Assembly (NCBI RefSeq): GCF_024294905.1
Contig: NZ_JANCOC010000006.1
Span: forward strand, 52,991 to 116,990
Direction: 5' to 3'
DNA: 64,000 nt
Source: Rothia gullae
Lineage (GTDB): Bacteria; Actinomycetota; Actinomycetes; Actinomycetales; Micrococcaceae
Part shown: positions 7,809 to 16,547 of the stretch, in pieces
How the letters are laid out: each line of letters starts with the position of its first letter
Position numbering within the stretch: the stretch's first letter is position 1
Notes under the pieces: generated by a model
The model's input: only the letters and a program-made list of their open reading frames with translations
Told to the model about the DNA's origin: nothing
The model's database searches: none
Program-made: the position numbers and the translations under genes

Positions 7809-10800
7809 CTATCGCTCGACAGCCGGCGCAAACAGCTCGCGCACATCCTCAGCCGTCACCGCTGCGGAGGCGAACTCGCCCTCACCGACCACCGCGTCGA
7901 AGAGCGCGGCCTTCGACTCCTTGAGCTGCATGACCTTCTCCTCAATCGTGCCCTCGGCAACCAGACGGTAGACGTGTACCTCCTTGTCCTGGCCGATGCG
8001 GTGAATACGGTCCACCGCCTGCTGCTCGGCGGCGGGGTTCCACCACGGATCCATAATGAACACGTGATCCGCCTCGGTCAGATTCAGACCGAAACCGCCA
8101 GCCTTGAGCGAAATGAGGAACACCGGCTCCTGGCCGCTCGTGAAGGCCTCGATGACCTCGGCGCGGTTGCGGGTCGAACCGTCCAAGTACAGGTGGCCGA
8201 TGCCCTCCTCCGCCAGGCGCGCCGAAATGCTCTTGAGGTAGCCGGTGAACTGGCTGAACACCAGCACGCGGTGGCCCTTCTCGAGCAGGTCGGGCAGCTG
8301 CTGAACCAGGTAGTCGCGCTTGACCGACGACACCCCGGTATAGGCTTCCGGATCAATCAGCACGGCATCAAGCGCCAGACGGCGCAGCAGGGTCAGCGAC
8401 TGGAAAATCGTGAATCGGTTCTTGTCCATATCCTCCAGCAGACCCAGCACCTTCTGGCGTTCACGCTGCAAGTGAGTGTCATAGATGCGGCGGTGGCCGG
8501 GAGCGAGCGGCAGGTTCACGCGTGTATCGTTCTTCGCCGGAAGATCTGCCGCCACCAGCTCCTTGGTGCGGCGCAGCATGAGCGGGCGGATGCGCCGGCG
8601 CAGACGAGCAGCCGTTGCCGCGGCGTGCGCCGGGTCCTCGCCGGATTCCGCCGGGCGAGCGTACAGGTCACGGAACGCACGGGCGGAGGGGAACAGGCCG
8701 TCCGCCACAATTGCCAGCAGCGCCCACAGTTCCATGAGGTTGTTCTCAATGGGCGTGCCGGTCATCGCAATCTTGGTGCGTGCGGGCATCGCGCGGGCGA
8801 TGGACCAGGCGCGGGTGCCGGTGTTTTTGACGAATTGCGCCTCGTCCAGCAGGAGCGCACCCCAGCCTTCGGGGACGGACTGCTCGCCTGTGGAATCGCC
8901 AGCGCGCTCGTCAACGGTGTGCTTGTCAACAGCGCGGCCCAGCGTGCGGGCGTAGCCGGTGTAGGCCTCCTCGTCCATGCGTAGCAGTGTGTAGCTGGTG
9001 AGCACCAGGTGAGCCCCGGCGATGCGCTCAGCCAGCGGGGTCTTACCGGCGGTGGTTTCGGTGATGGTTACGACCTTCGCCTCGGGCAGGAAACGTTCCG
9101 CCTCTGCCGCCCAGTTCGTGATGACGGAGGTCGGTGCAACCACGAGGAAAGGCGCGAACGGTTCAACGCTCTCACCGCGCTTGGCGGCACGTTCGGAGGC
9201 GGCACGGTGCTCCTCAATCGCGTGGGCGAGCAGGGCGAGAGCCTGCACGGTCTTACCCAGACCCATATCGTCGGCGAGAATACCGCCCAGACGCTGCTCG
9301 TACAGGAAGGACAACCACTGGAAACCCTCCACCTGGTAGGGGCGCAGGGTCGCCCGCAGACCGGCGGGTACCGGATGCTGAACGATAACCCGACGGGAAG
9401 CCTTCTGGGGCGCGGGAAAACTCTGAGTTTCCTTGTCAGGTGCTTTTGCAATGCCCTTTTTGGGGTTCTCTTTGGTGCTCTCTTCGGCGCTTTCCTCGGC
9501 ATCCTCCAGACCCTCAACCAGCTCCAGCAGTGAACGCACCTGAGCATCCCACCGTGCGGTCGTATGCACGCTCGCCGCCAGCGACTCCAGCTCAGAGAAC
9601 AGCCCCGCCTGGTGACGGTTAATGCGCAGCTCACCGCCCGCATCGTCGAGTTCGCGAGCCTCCGAGATGAGGGTGCGCAGGGTCTTAAACTCGGGTCGAC
9701 GCAGCGAGAAATAGGTGCCGTTACCGAGCAGAATACGGTCCGCCCCGCGGTCGAGCGCCTCAAAAATCTGGGCGAACGGCACGGTCCAATTGTTAACCTT
9801 CACTGCAATGCCCAGGCCGAACCAGTCGCGAGAATTGCCCTCGCTCACGGTGATTTCAATCAGCGCGTCGGTTGCCTCCACAAACTCCGGTGGGGTGCCG
9901 TTAAAACGCACCTGAACAGCGGAAACACGGCGAAGCTTCGGCAGAATCGCGCTGAGCAGCTCACGGGTTTCCCAGCCTTCGATGCGGCGCTCCTCCAACC
10001 CGGAAAGCGCCGGGTGGGCGGCAAGAATTGCGCGAACCGAACGCAGTACGCGTGCCTCAAAACGCTCGTCGCGAACCTCGCCACCCTCTTCACCGGGGTA
10101 GCCGAAAACGGGCAGAGAGTACACCTCGGAGCCGGTCGCAGGATTCTGTGTGCCCGCCTCCTGTGCGCTCGCATCCTCTGCGCTGTCCTCCGCGAAGGGG
10201 TCCAGCGGGTACTCCCAACGCCAGCTCAGCTGTGCGTCGTGGCGTACCTGCTCTTCAAAGCTGATGTCAAGCACTAGATGCGGCGGCTTCACGCGCGGAA
10301 GCGCCAGCGCCGGATCGGGGGTCAGCGAGGGAATGGAACGGCTGAGCGCAGGCAGGTACTCCTTCTGGAACGTGGCGCGTTCCGCGGCGGGAATGTGTAC
10401 GGTTCCGGCGCTAATGAGCGATTCGGAGGCGGCATCGAGCGGCTCGACCAGGGGGATGAGTGCCAGCTCTACGCCCTCGGGCAGTTCGGGCACGGCGGGG
10501 GAGTAGCGCACCCACTTACCCTGCGCGTGGTTATTCTGTGCCGGGTTAATGGTCAGGGTAGTGAGTTCAGTAGGCGCCTCCTGCGCGTTCTTTTGGGCAG
10601 TCTTTTGCACGAAGGACTCGCGGCCCACTTCCTCCAGTGCACCGGGGCGCACGGTCTTCCAGTGCACCGCCTTTGCCGCCTGCTCGTACTCCTGCTGGGC
10701 GAGCCCGCCCAGTGCAAAGAAGCCGGTACGTGGGGTGCCGATGGGGTGGCAGTAGGCGGCGGGTAGCCAGAGCTGGCGTAGCAGTTCGCCTTCGCGTCCT

Positions 10801-11999
10801 TCCCAGCTGAGTGCGGCTTGAAGCTGCAGCCCGGCGCCTTCCGCGTGCTTCTCATCGCTGGCGGCGGCGTGCAGGCGCACCTGTGCGGGGCTCAGCACGG
10901 CGTAGTTCACTTCGCGGCCGTTGACGAGCAGGGGCAGGCCAATATCCTCCGCGCGGGCGAGTACATCCCAGAGCAGAGTGGAGGCAGAAGCGCTGATTGA
11001 GATCCAGTCGCGGTGCGAGGAGTACATGTTCTGCCAGGGGCGGGCAATCGAGTAGAGCTCGGTGAAGAATCGTTCGTGTTGGGGGTAGATTTCGTGCCGC
11101 CCGACGGGGCCACCCACGCTGGATGCGAAGGTTTCCCAGCTGAGTCCGCCCTTGATCCAGCGCCCGGTTTTGGACGCCATGAGCGGGCGGGCGAGCAGGT
11201 TAATGCTGGGGGTTGCGCCGGGCATATTGCGCCCGCGCGCGTAGGAGCCGGAGACGCTCAGGGAGAAATCCAGGGCACCGCTCACACGCATCGAATCAAT
11301 GCCCGAAAGGTCCTGACGTGCGGAAAGAACGGAGGAGAGGTCGCGTCGCCATGCCGAGATTTTGGTAGCGGATGCCTTTGCCTGCAGGCTCGGGGAGGTG
11401 CCTAGCTCGTTGAGCGCAAAGCTTCCCTGTGGGTTTTCGGGCTCGGCAGTCTCTGTATCGGGTGCGGGCAGTTTTGCCGCGATGGTGAGCGCACCGGAGG
11501 CGCGCAGCGCCGCGAGCGGGTCGGCGGCTTTCTTCGCCTCCGCAACGTCCGCGCTTTTTGACTCTGCGGATCCCTTTGCAGTTGATACCTTTGCATCTGT
11601 CGCACCCTTCGCAGCGGTAGCCTTCGTTACGGCACTGGGTACGCCGACCGGTCCGGGGTGTTCGCTGAGTGCCTTTTTCGCTACGGAGGCGCGGTCGAGC
11701 GCGGTGAGCATGAGCGCTACGGCGTGCTTGCAGTCGGTGAGCACGGGGCAGGTACAGCGGGCGGTAAAGGTTGCGGAGCCGCTGACGGCGGGGAAGAAGC
11801 GAATAGTCACTTCGTAGGGGATGATGGTGCTTCCGTTGACGAGCCCGGTGAGGGTTCGCTCGTCTTCGTCGTAGCTGTAGCGGATGACTTCGCGGTTGCG
11901 CTGGTAGGCGATACCGCGCTGGTAGGTGCGGTGCCCGGCCTGGCGAATAATCTGCGGTACAGTGACGGGAATTTCGGGGAAGGGGTTGTTGGCGCTCAC
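7809..11999 (-). CDS. SWIM/SNF2-family DEAD-like helicase
   Basis: A 1396-residue ATP-dependent DNA translocase of the bacterial Swi2/Snf2 (RapA/HepA-like) type. The N-terminus has a SWIM zinc finger, CxCx5CxH, with Cys82, Cys84, Cys90 and His92. The ATPase core begins around residue 880. Walker A is DDMGLGKT (about 905-912), the motif II box is DEAQ (about 1050), motif III is TGTPIENNLMELW, and the helicase C half ends with AVDRIHRIGQ (about 1330). The ~750 residues between SWIM and the ATPase are less conserved. An acidic patch before the helicase core (EDAEESAEESTKENPKK) is low-complexity. There is no Shine-Dalgarno, but GATAAT at 12006-12011 lies 6 nt before the GTG start, suggesting a leaderless transcript. 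Such proteins usually serve RNA-polymerase recycling or DNA repair. Confidence 0.93.
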   Translation of the reverse strand: MSANNPFPEIPVTVPQIIRQAGHRTYQRGIAYQRNREVIRYSYDEDERTLTGLVNGSTIIPYEVTIRFFPAVSGSATFTARCTCPVLTDCKHAVALMLTALDRASVAKKALSEHPGPVGVPSAVTKATAAKGATDAKVSTAKGSAESKSADVAEAKKAADPLAALRASGALTIAAKLPAPDTETAEPENPQGSFALNELGTSPSLQAKASATKISAWRRDLSSVLSARQDLSGIDSMRVSGALDFSLSVSGSYARGRNMPGATPSINLLARPLMASKTGRWIKGGLSWETFASSVGGPVGRHEIYPQHERFFTELYSIARPWQNMYSSHRDWISISASASTLLWDVLARAEDIGLPLLVNGREVNYAVLSPAQVRLHAAASDEKHAEGAGLQLQAALSWEGREGELLRQLWLPAAYCHPIGTPRTGFFALGGLAQQEYEQAAKAVHWKTVRPGALEEVGRESFVQKTAQKNAQEAPTELTTLTINPAQNNHAQGKWVRYSPAVPELPEGVELALIPLVEPLDAASESLISAGTVHIPAAERATFQKEYLPALSRSIPSLTPDPALALPRVKPPHLVLDISFEEQVRHDAQLSWRWEYPLDPFAEDSAEDASAQEAGTQNPATGSEVYSLPVFGYPGEEGGEVRDERFEARVLRSVRAILAAHPALSGLEERRIEGWETRELLSAILPKLRRVSAVQVRFNGTPPEFVEATDALIEITVSEGNSRDWFGLGIAVKVNNWTVPFAQIFEALDRGADRILLGNGTYFSLRRPEFKTLRTLISEARELDDAGGELRINRHQAGLFSELESLAASVHTTARWDAQVRSLLELVEGLEDAEESAEESTKENPKKGIAKAPDKETQSFPAPQKASRRVIVQHPVPAGLRATLRPYQVEGFQWLSFLYEQRLGGILADDMGLGKTVQALALLAHAIEEHRAASERAAKRGESVEPFAPFLVVAPTSVITNWAAEAERFLPEAKVVTITETTAGKTPLAERIAGAHLVLTSYTLLRMDEEAYTGYARTLGRAVDKHTVDERAGDSTGEQSVPEGWGALLLDEAQFVKNTGTRAWSIARAMPARTKIAMTGTPIENNLMELWALLAIVADGLFPSARAFRDLYARPAESGEDPAHAAATAARLRRRIRPLMLRRTKELVAADLPAKNDTRVNLPLAPGHRRIYDTHLQRERQKVLGLLEDMDKNRFTIFQSLTLLRRLALDAVLIDPEAYTGVSSVKRDYLVQQLPDLLEKGHRVLVFSQFTGYLKSISARLAEEGIGHLYLDGSTRNRAEVIEAFTSGQEPVFLISLKAGGFGLNLTEADHVFIMDPWWNPAAEQQAVDRIHRIGQDKEVHVYRLVAEGTIEEKVMQLKESKAALFDAVVGEGEFASAAVTAEDVRELFAPAVER

Positions 12000-12005
12000 C
12001 AGCTC

Positions 12006-12020
12006 ATTATCGCGTATTGT
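12006..12020. promoter_or_regulatory. divergent -10 boxes of SNF2 gene and a small ORF
   Basis: On the minus strand GATAAT (12006-12011) is 6 nt before the SNF2 GTG. On the plus strand TATTGT (12015-12020) is 6 nt before an ATG at 12027. Both fit leaderless starts, and the two boxes are only 3 bp apart, so polymerase could not occupy both at once. Confidence 0.4.
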
Positions 12021-12026
12021 GCGGGT

Positions 12027-12233
12027 ATGTGCTTTGTCGCCGGTTATTTGCTGGCGGTTGCCGGGCTGGTTGTTGGGGCGACTATTGAGCGGTGGTTTGG
12101 GGAGTATTTCGTATTTTTGGTGGGAGAGTTTTTAAGGCATAAAAACACCGGTATTCACATAAGATATTCCGCGCAGTATCAAAAATTCATGCCATCTAAA
12201 ATGCTCTTACAAGCTAAAATGCTAATAATCTAA
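12027..12233 (+). CDS. possible 68-aa small membrane protein
   Basis: ATG at 12027 opens 68 codons. Residues 4-19 (VAGYLLAVAGLVVGAT) would form one membrane helix, followed by an aromatic stretch and then a basic, rather random-looking C-terminus rich in Lys and Met. No Shine-Dalgarno is visible, but a TATTGT box lies 6 nt upstream, the spacing seen at other leaderless starts in this window. The C-terminal half runs into AT-rich DNA and may not be conserved. It may be a chance frame. Confidence 0.28.
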   Translation: MCFVAGYLLAVAGLVVGATIERWFGEYFVFLVGEFLRHKNTGIHIRYSAQYQKFMPSKMLLQAKMLII

Positions 12234-12459
12234 ATCTCTTTCATAAAACACTTTACTTAACTTGAGAAAATGCTGTAAGCTAAACCCAGCTTCAAGAGTT
12301 TCGACTGATAAGCTCCGACTATGGTCGAACGCCAACCCCATGTTCACGGGTGGCTCGGATGACGAAGCGGTTTGTATTCACCACCGGAATAACCGGTGGT
12401 AATTGGTACAGGCAAGAGCAACGCGAAAGGATCGCGCCACTCACGGCGCAGGTTGTCAT
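12234..12459. other. AT-rich spacer before the toxin-antitoxin pair
   Basis: No gene is seen. The word CTAAAATGCT occurs twice around 12194-12225, and a related AAAATGCTGTAAGCTAAA follows near 12267, giving a cluster of similar words that may bind a regulator. An 8-bp perfect hairpin ACCACCGG/CCGGTGGT (12380-12387 with 12393-12400) lies 60 bp before the antitoxin start. Confidence 0.4.
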
Positions 12460-12687
12460 ATGTACAACGGCTCTGCAACCGAAGCAGCAATCTCTCTGAA
12501 CCCCTCCCACTCCTACCAGGAAAGCCTGCGTGCCGCAGCTGTCCCCGCGCGAGGCGGATACACCGCAGTCAGCATTGACGATTACTCCCGCATTTCTTCT
12601 AAGCGCGACGAGTTCCTGAACTTCCTTCTTCTGCCCAACCCCGAGGGTATCCCCGCTATTGAGTACGCCGGCCTTCGCGTAGCGTAG
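12460..12687 (+). CDS. putative Phd/YefM-like antitoxin
   Basis: A 75-residue protein directly before a PIN-domain gene. The start at 12460 has GCAGG at 7-nt spacing; a longer frame from 12403 has no support. The end of the likely DNA-binding part, AVSIDDYSRISSKRDEFLNF, resembles the hydrophobic-Asp-Tyr turn and following helix of Phd/YefM antitoxins. The C-terminal tail (LLLPNPEGIPAIEYAGLRVA) would be the toxin-binding segment. The N-terminus is shorter and less typical than in YefM. The stop codon is 10 nt before the next ATG, so the two genes are probably co-transcribed. The family assignment rests more on context than on strong motifs. Confidence 0.6.
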   Translation: MYNGSATEAAISLNPSHSYQESLRAAAVPARGGYTAVSIDDYSRISSKRDEFLNFLLLPNPEGIPAIEYAGLRVA

Positions 12688-12697
12688 CATTAGGGGT

Positions 12698-13132
12698 ATG
12701 AATTTCTCCGGTATGCTCCTGGGCTCCGACGTTCTTGCGGAGATCCGTAAGGCGGATCCTGACCCCGCCGTGGTCGCTTTTCTGCGCCGCCGCTCGTTCC
12801 GACACATGTACATTTCTGTGCTGAGTATTGGTGAGCTGAAGGGCCTGTACCCCTACCCGGAAACTGATCGCTGGATTGCCGAACTTCTTGAGCGCTTTGG
12901 TGACCACGTTATTAATGTGGATGCGCGTGTGAGTCTCGAGTGGGCGGGCCGTCAGGCGCCGCGCGGCGTACATGCCGTGGGTCGTGATGATGCCGGTCCG
13001 CTGCCTACCGCCGCCCTGGAGGGCCTGATGGCGGCGAGTGCGAGTGCCTATGATTTGGAGCTGATTTCTTCTAAGGCGCAGGTGTACCGCACCTGGGGCG
13101 TTCAGGCTTCCAACCCGTGGACTGAGAATTAA
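12698..13132 (+). CDS. diverged VapC-like PIN-domain protein
   Basis: A 144-residue protein with the outline of a VapC ribonuclease toxin: SDVLAEIRK near the N-terminus, SVLSIGELKGL in the middle, and a C-terminal LEGLMAASA...LISSK...GVQASNPW matching the family's DALIAATA...LVTRN...NPW. The usual first Asp (LDTN) is replaced, reading LGSD here. The middle Glu is kept, the third Asp is Glu, and the last Asp of the RNxxDF segment is missing. The fold is therefore recognisable, but metal binding may be altered or lost. It follows the antitoxin-like gene by 10 bp. AGGGG stands very close to the ATG, and an alternative in-frame ATG at 12713 is possible. It could be an active variant, an inactive relic or a regulator. 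Confidence 0.75.
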   Translation: MNFSGMLLGSDVLAEIRKADPDPAVVAFLRRRSFRHMYISVLSIGELKGLYPYPETDRWIAELLERFGDHVINVDARVSLEWAGRQAPRGVHAVGRDDAGPLPTAALEGLMAASASAYDLELISSKAQVYRTWGVQASNPWTEN

Positions 13133-13261
13133 AACTTTGCCGGATGCGCGTCCTCGCGTGCGTGTCTGTATGAATACCTGTGTGAATAGTTGTGAAAACC
13201 CGCTTTCGAGAGTTAATCGGAGGCGGGTTTCGTCGTTAATTCGTGGCATGATTGAAGGACG

Positions 13262-15736
13262 ATGAAAAGCATCTCACCTATCTTGCGTTATTCCATGCCC
13301 ATGCCGCTGTGGCTTCAGGGTGTTGTTGAGCTAATTGTTACTGCCCTGTTCTCTGCGCTTGCAGTGTTTGCGGCGATGTCTGCCGTGTGGGCGACCAAGG
13401 GCTTTGGCGACATGGAGTTCTCCTCCGTGGCCGCTATGTCGGCGCACCTGTGGCTTCTGATTCACGGTGTTCCTTTGGATCTTGCGGCTGCTTTTGGTGC
13501 TTCTGCCGGCACGATGACGCTGGTGCCGCTGGGCTTGAGTATTCTGCCTCTGCTGCTCTGTTACCGTTCGGGCCGTCGCCTGGCGCGCGCCTCGTATGAG
13601 GGTGAGTTTTTGATTCCAGTGCTGTCCGGTTCGGTGACTTACGCGCTGATTAGTTTGGCAATGTACGGTTGGGCGAGCCCGCATCCGCAGCCTCTTCAGG
13701 CGTTGAATGCTGCCCTGGTGCCTTTGGGTATTGTGGTGGCTGGTCTGATGTGGGGTGGCTACTGTGAGGCGCGTTCGCTCTCGCGCATGGTGGGGGTTGA
13801 TACTGCGGAGCAGATTTCGCAGATGAGTCAGTATTCGCGTTGGGCGGGTTCGTACGCTTGGGCTGTGGTGCGTGCAGCGGTGGTTGCTTTTGTGGCGCTG
13901 ATTGGTCTGGGCGCGGTGCTTTTGGGTATCGGTATTTTGGCGGGCTGGTCGCAGATTGTTGCCACTTACCAGGAGCTGCATGCGGGCGCTGTGGGTGATA
14001 CTGCGGTGACTTTGTTGCAGCTGGGTTTCTTGCCGAACCTGGTGATTTATGCGATTGCGTGGTCGACCGGTGCCGGTTTCTCCTTTGGTGCGGGTACCTC
14101 GGTTGGTTTGACCAGTAGTGATGCTGGTACTTTGCCGATGCTTCCGATTCTGGGTGCTGTGCCCGAGTCGATGGGCACAGTCGGTCTAGTGGGTCTGCTG
14201 GTGCCGCTGGGTGCCGGTGTGATTGCTGGTTGGTGGTTCTTGCGTGAGGGTGAGGATCACCTGGATGAGTGGGTTGCTCTGAAGGTTCCGTTCCGCCCCC
14301 TGTCTGCGCTGATTTCTGCGGTGGCGCTGGGCGTGATGACCGGTATTCTGATGTCGTTTGGTGCCCTGTGGCTGGGCTGGATTTCGTACGGCTCTCTGGG
14401 TATTGGTCGTTTTACGGAGGTTGGTGCTGAGCCGCTGACTTTTGCGGCGCATACCGCGTTGACGGTGGGAGCCGGCGTGACTTTCGGTATGCTGCTGAGC
14501 CGCGCCCTGGTGCCGGATAGCAGCCGTGAGCTGCCTCGTTTTGCGGATGAGCGCCCGAACTTGGGTGAGCGTCTGATGAGTTTTACTGCCTGGATCTGTG
14601 AGCGTTTTGCACAGGGCCGTGAGCGTTTTGCACAGGAGCGTGCGCAGCGTCGTGAGCAACGTGCGCAGGAGCGTGCGCGGCGTGAGGCTGAGGAAGCTGC
14701 GGAGCGTGAGGCCGCTGAGCGTGAAGCTGAGAAGGCGGCACACGCGGAGGCCTCCGAGTACGTTGTTGAGCCCGGACAGTCTGTGGTATCTGGGCAGTCT
14801 GTGGTATCTGGGCAGTCTGTTGTGTCTGAGGTGGTGACCGGTCATGTTCCGGTGCATCCGCAGGAGCCGGTGGTTGCCGTCCCCGTGGAGGCGACTGAGC
14901 AGCTGGCGCAGCGTGCGGCGGCGGACGCTTTTGCTGAGATTGTTGCAGAGCGCGAAGAGGGGGCTGAAGAGCCCGCCTCCGAAGAGGCTAGTGCTGAAGA
15001 GAACCCCGCTGAGAAGTACGAGCCGATTGAGGCCGTTCAGCAGGTCGATTACCTGCACTCTGCCCACGCTGACTCTGCGCAGGCTGAGGATTACGAGAGT
15101 ATTGAAGCATCTGTTGAGCCTGCCTCCAACGAGTACACTGCTGACGAAAACGGCACCTATGACCCCGCCGTGTACGCTCATAACCCCTCCGATGAGCAGA
15201 CTTGCGAGCTGATCCAGGAGCCCGTCTACGAGGCTGCTGAACCTGTAGCGGCTGAGCGTGAGAACGCTATTGAAGAGCCCGCAGAGCAAGCGCCGCGTTC
15301 AAAGGGCCGCGCGAGCCGCATTATGGCGTACTTCGGTTTTGGCCTTGATCAGCCCGCTGCTATGCAGGATGAATCAGTGCAGGATAACTCGGCTGATGCC
15401 GCCCGCGCTGAATCCGCCGTGCAGGACCGCGCCGGCGATGATCGTACCAGCGACCGCGCGCTTGAGCGTGCCCAGAAGCGCGAGGCGAAGAAGGCGGCTA
15501 AGGCGGCACGCAAGAAGCAGAAGAACGACCTAGAGCGTGATTTTGTCGATCGCGAGCTGGATGTCCTCTCTGCCGATCAGGCGATGAGCCGTATCTTTGA
15601 GGTTCGTAGCCAGACCGGCATCCTTCCGCTGGTGACCGATGAGCCGTCTACCGTGGAGTTGCCCCCGCTGGATGTCAGCTCCTCGAAGTCCCAGAGCTCT
15701 AATGCCCAGGGTTCTAGCGCCCGCAAGAAGAACTAG
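13262..15736 (+). CDS. DUF6350/PerM-like membrane protein with long acidic tail
   Basis: An 824-residue protein. The first ~430 residues carry about ten hydrophobic helices and match the DUF6350 family, whose mycobacterial member PerM supports cell division under magnesium limitation. The position just before purN-purH is the same as in mycobacteria, which strengthens the call. The last ~380 residues are cytosolic, charged and low in complexity. They contain a basic Arg/Glu coiled-coil-like stretch (about 440-490), three copies of QSVVSG, a long Glu/Ala-rich part, and a final lysine-rich segment. The tail is much longer than in typical family members. GAAGGA precedes the ATG. The stop codon overlaps that of the convergent gene. 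Confidence 0.82.
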   Translation: MKSISPILRYSMPMPLWLQGVVELIVTALFSALAVFAAMSAVWATKGFGDMEFSSVAAMSAHLWLLIHGVPLDLAAAFGASAGTMTLVPLGLSILPLLLCYRSGRRLARASYEGEFLIPVLSGSVTYALISLAMYGWASPHPQPLQALNAALVPLGIVVAGLMWGGYCEARSLSRMVGVDTAEQISQMSQYSRWAGSYAWAVVRAAVVAFVALIGLGAVLLGIGILAGWSQIVATYQELHAGAVGDTAVTLLQLGFLPNLVIYAIAWSTGAGFSFGAGTSVGLTSSDAGTLPMLPILGAVPESMGTVGLVGLLVPLGAGVIAGWWFLREGEDHLDEWVALKVPFRPLSALISAVALGVMTGILMSFGALWLGWISYGSLGIGRFTEVGAEPLTFAAHTALTVGAGVTFGMLLSRALVPDSSRELPRFADERPNLGERLMSFTAWICERFAQGRERFAQERAQRREQRAQERARREAEEAAEREAAEREAEKAAHAEASEYVVEPGQSVVSGQSVVSGQSVVSEVVTGHVPVHPQEPVVAVPVEATEQLAQRAAADAFAEIVAEREEGAEEPASEEASAEENPAEKYEPIEAVQQVDYLHSAHADSAQAEDYESIEASVEPASNEYTADENGTYDPAVYAHNPSDEQTCELIQEPVYEAAEPVAAERENAIEEPAEQAPRSKGRASRIMAYFGFGLDQPAAMQDESVQDNSADAARAESAVQDRAGDDRTSDRALERAQKREAKKAAKAARKKQKNDLERDFVDRELDVLSADQAMSRIFEVRSQTGILPLVTDEPSTVELPPLDVSSSKSQSSNAQGSSARKKN
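14777..14830. repeat. three 18-bp tandem repeats in the DUF6350 gene
   Basis: The unit CAGTCTGTGGTATCTGGG is repeated at 14777, 14795 and, with changes, 14813. It encodes QSVVSG units in the cytosolic tail. Confidence 0.9.
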
Positions 15737-16308
15737 CGAGCGGAAGAGCTAGAGCTGGATGCGCCGGTGAGCTTGTCTATCGTGCCCTGGAACTTCTGGT
15801 CGCAGGTGTACATGTCGGTCTGGGTCAGCGCGGCGGCGCGGCACTCGCGGTACTCCTGCGCGCCGGGCATGAGGGCAAGACCAATGCCGCCGAGCAGGGT
15901 TATCGCGCCGTAGATAATGCTGACGCCCGCGGCAATGTAGAAGAACCAGGGGCCGCGGTAGACGGCGGTGCGCACGATTGCAATAATGCTCAGGGTAATG
16001 CCGGCGAGCGCGAAGATGAAGAGCGCCAAGAAAAGCGGCATCGTGGAGAGCACGAAGGAAGACGCCGAAAAAATCACCAGCGCGGCAACAACCATCATGA
16101 GCGAGGTGCGAATATTCGCTTTCTGCTGTTCGATGGTGTCAATGGGTTTGCGCGGCTTCTTGCGCTGAGGTCCTCGAGGCTGCGGAATCATGTTCTGCGG
16201 CGCCTGCTGCGGTGCTCGTGGTGGAACCTGCTGGTTCTGCGGCGTGCCGTTGTTCGGGGTGGGCTGCTGCGGTGCGTTGTTCGGGGTGTTCTGCGGGGGA
16301 GTAGACAT
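15733..16308 (-). CDS. small proline/glutamine-rich membrane protein
   Basis: A 191-residue protein of unknown function. The first ~60 residues are Pro/Gln/Asn-rich and probably disordered and cytosolic ([12 protein letters not shown]...). Helices at about residues 72-120 and 125-150 are hydrophobic, and the C-terminus ends in a Ser-rich tail. This layout resembles DUF4190-type actinobacterial membrane proteins, but I cannot assign it firmly. No Shine-Dalgarno is visible; TACCCT (16316-16321) stands 7 nt before the ATG, suggesting leaderless translation. Its stop codon shares bases with the stop of the convergent DUF6350 gene. Confidence 0.75.
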   Translation of the reverse strand: MSTPPQNTPNNAPQQPTPNNGTPQNQQVPPRAPQQAPQNMIPQPRGPQRKKPRKPIDTIEQQKANIRTSLMMVVAALVIFSASSFVLSTMPLFLALFIFALAGITLSIIAIVRTAVYRGPWFFYIAAGVSIIYGAITLLGGIGLALMPGAQEYRECRAAALTQTDMYTCDQKFQGTIDKLTGASSSSSSAR

Positions 16309-16380
16309 ACCTATAAGGGTACCGTCCCGTGCGCCCGTGACCTATTGAGTTCGCGACCTGTTGAGTTTGCGCCCAGTAAA

Positions 16381-16440
16381 CCCCGGTGAAGCCCCATGAA
16401 CCCCCATGAACCCCCATGAACCCCAGTGAACCCCGGTGAG
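16381..16440. repeat. six 10-bp tandem repeats
   Basis: Six near-identical decamers of the form CCCCCATGAA lie between the small membrane-protein gene and the purN promoter. The third and fourth copies are identical. The 10-bp period is close to one turn of DNA. Confidence 0.9.
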
Positions 16441-16512
16441 GATTCATCCCGCCGGATTTTCTTTGTGCTCTTCTTTGGGCTTTGGGTCTGTTGTGAACCT
16501 CTTACCCCCCCC

Positions 16513-16541
16513 TTGGATAAGGGTGTGAGATGGGTTATACT
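16513..16541 (+). promoter_or_regulatory. purN promoter (leaderless)
   Basis: A -35 box TTGGAT (16513-16518) and a -10 box TATACT (16536-16541) are separated by 17 nt. The expected transcription start, about 7 nt after the -10 box, falls on the GTG at 16548. Confidence 0.7.
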
Positions 16542-16547
16542 AGTCGG

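Noticed and set aside
7608..8984. 458-aa plus-strand ORF opposite the SNF2 gene
   Set aside because: It is antisense to conserved helicase motifs and has the Arg/His-rich composition of a shadow frame.
12319..12813. 164-aa minus-strand ORF across the toxin-antitoxin spacer
   Set aside because: It overlaps the antitoxin start and the PIN gene, has no family resemblance and no ribosome-binding site.
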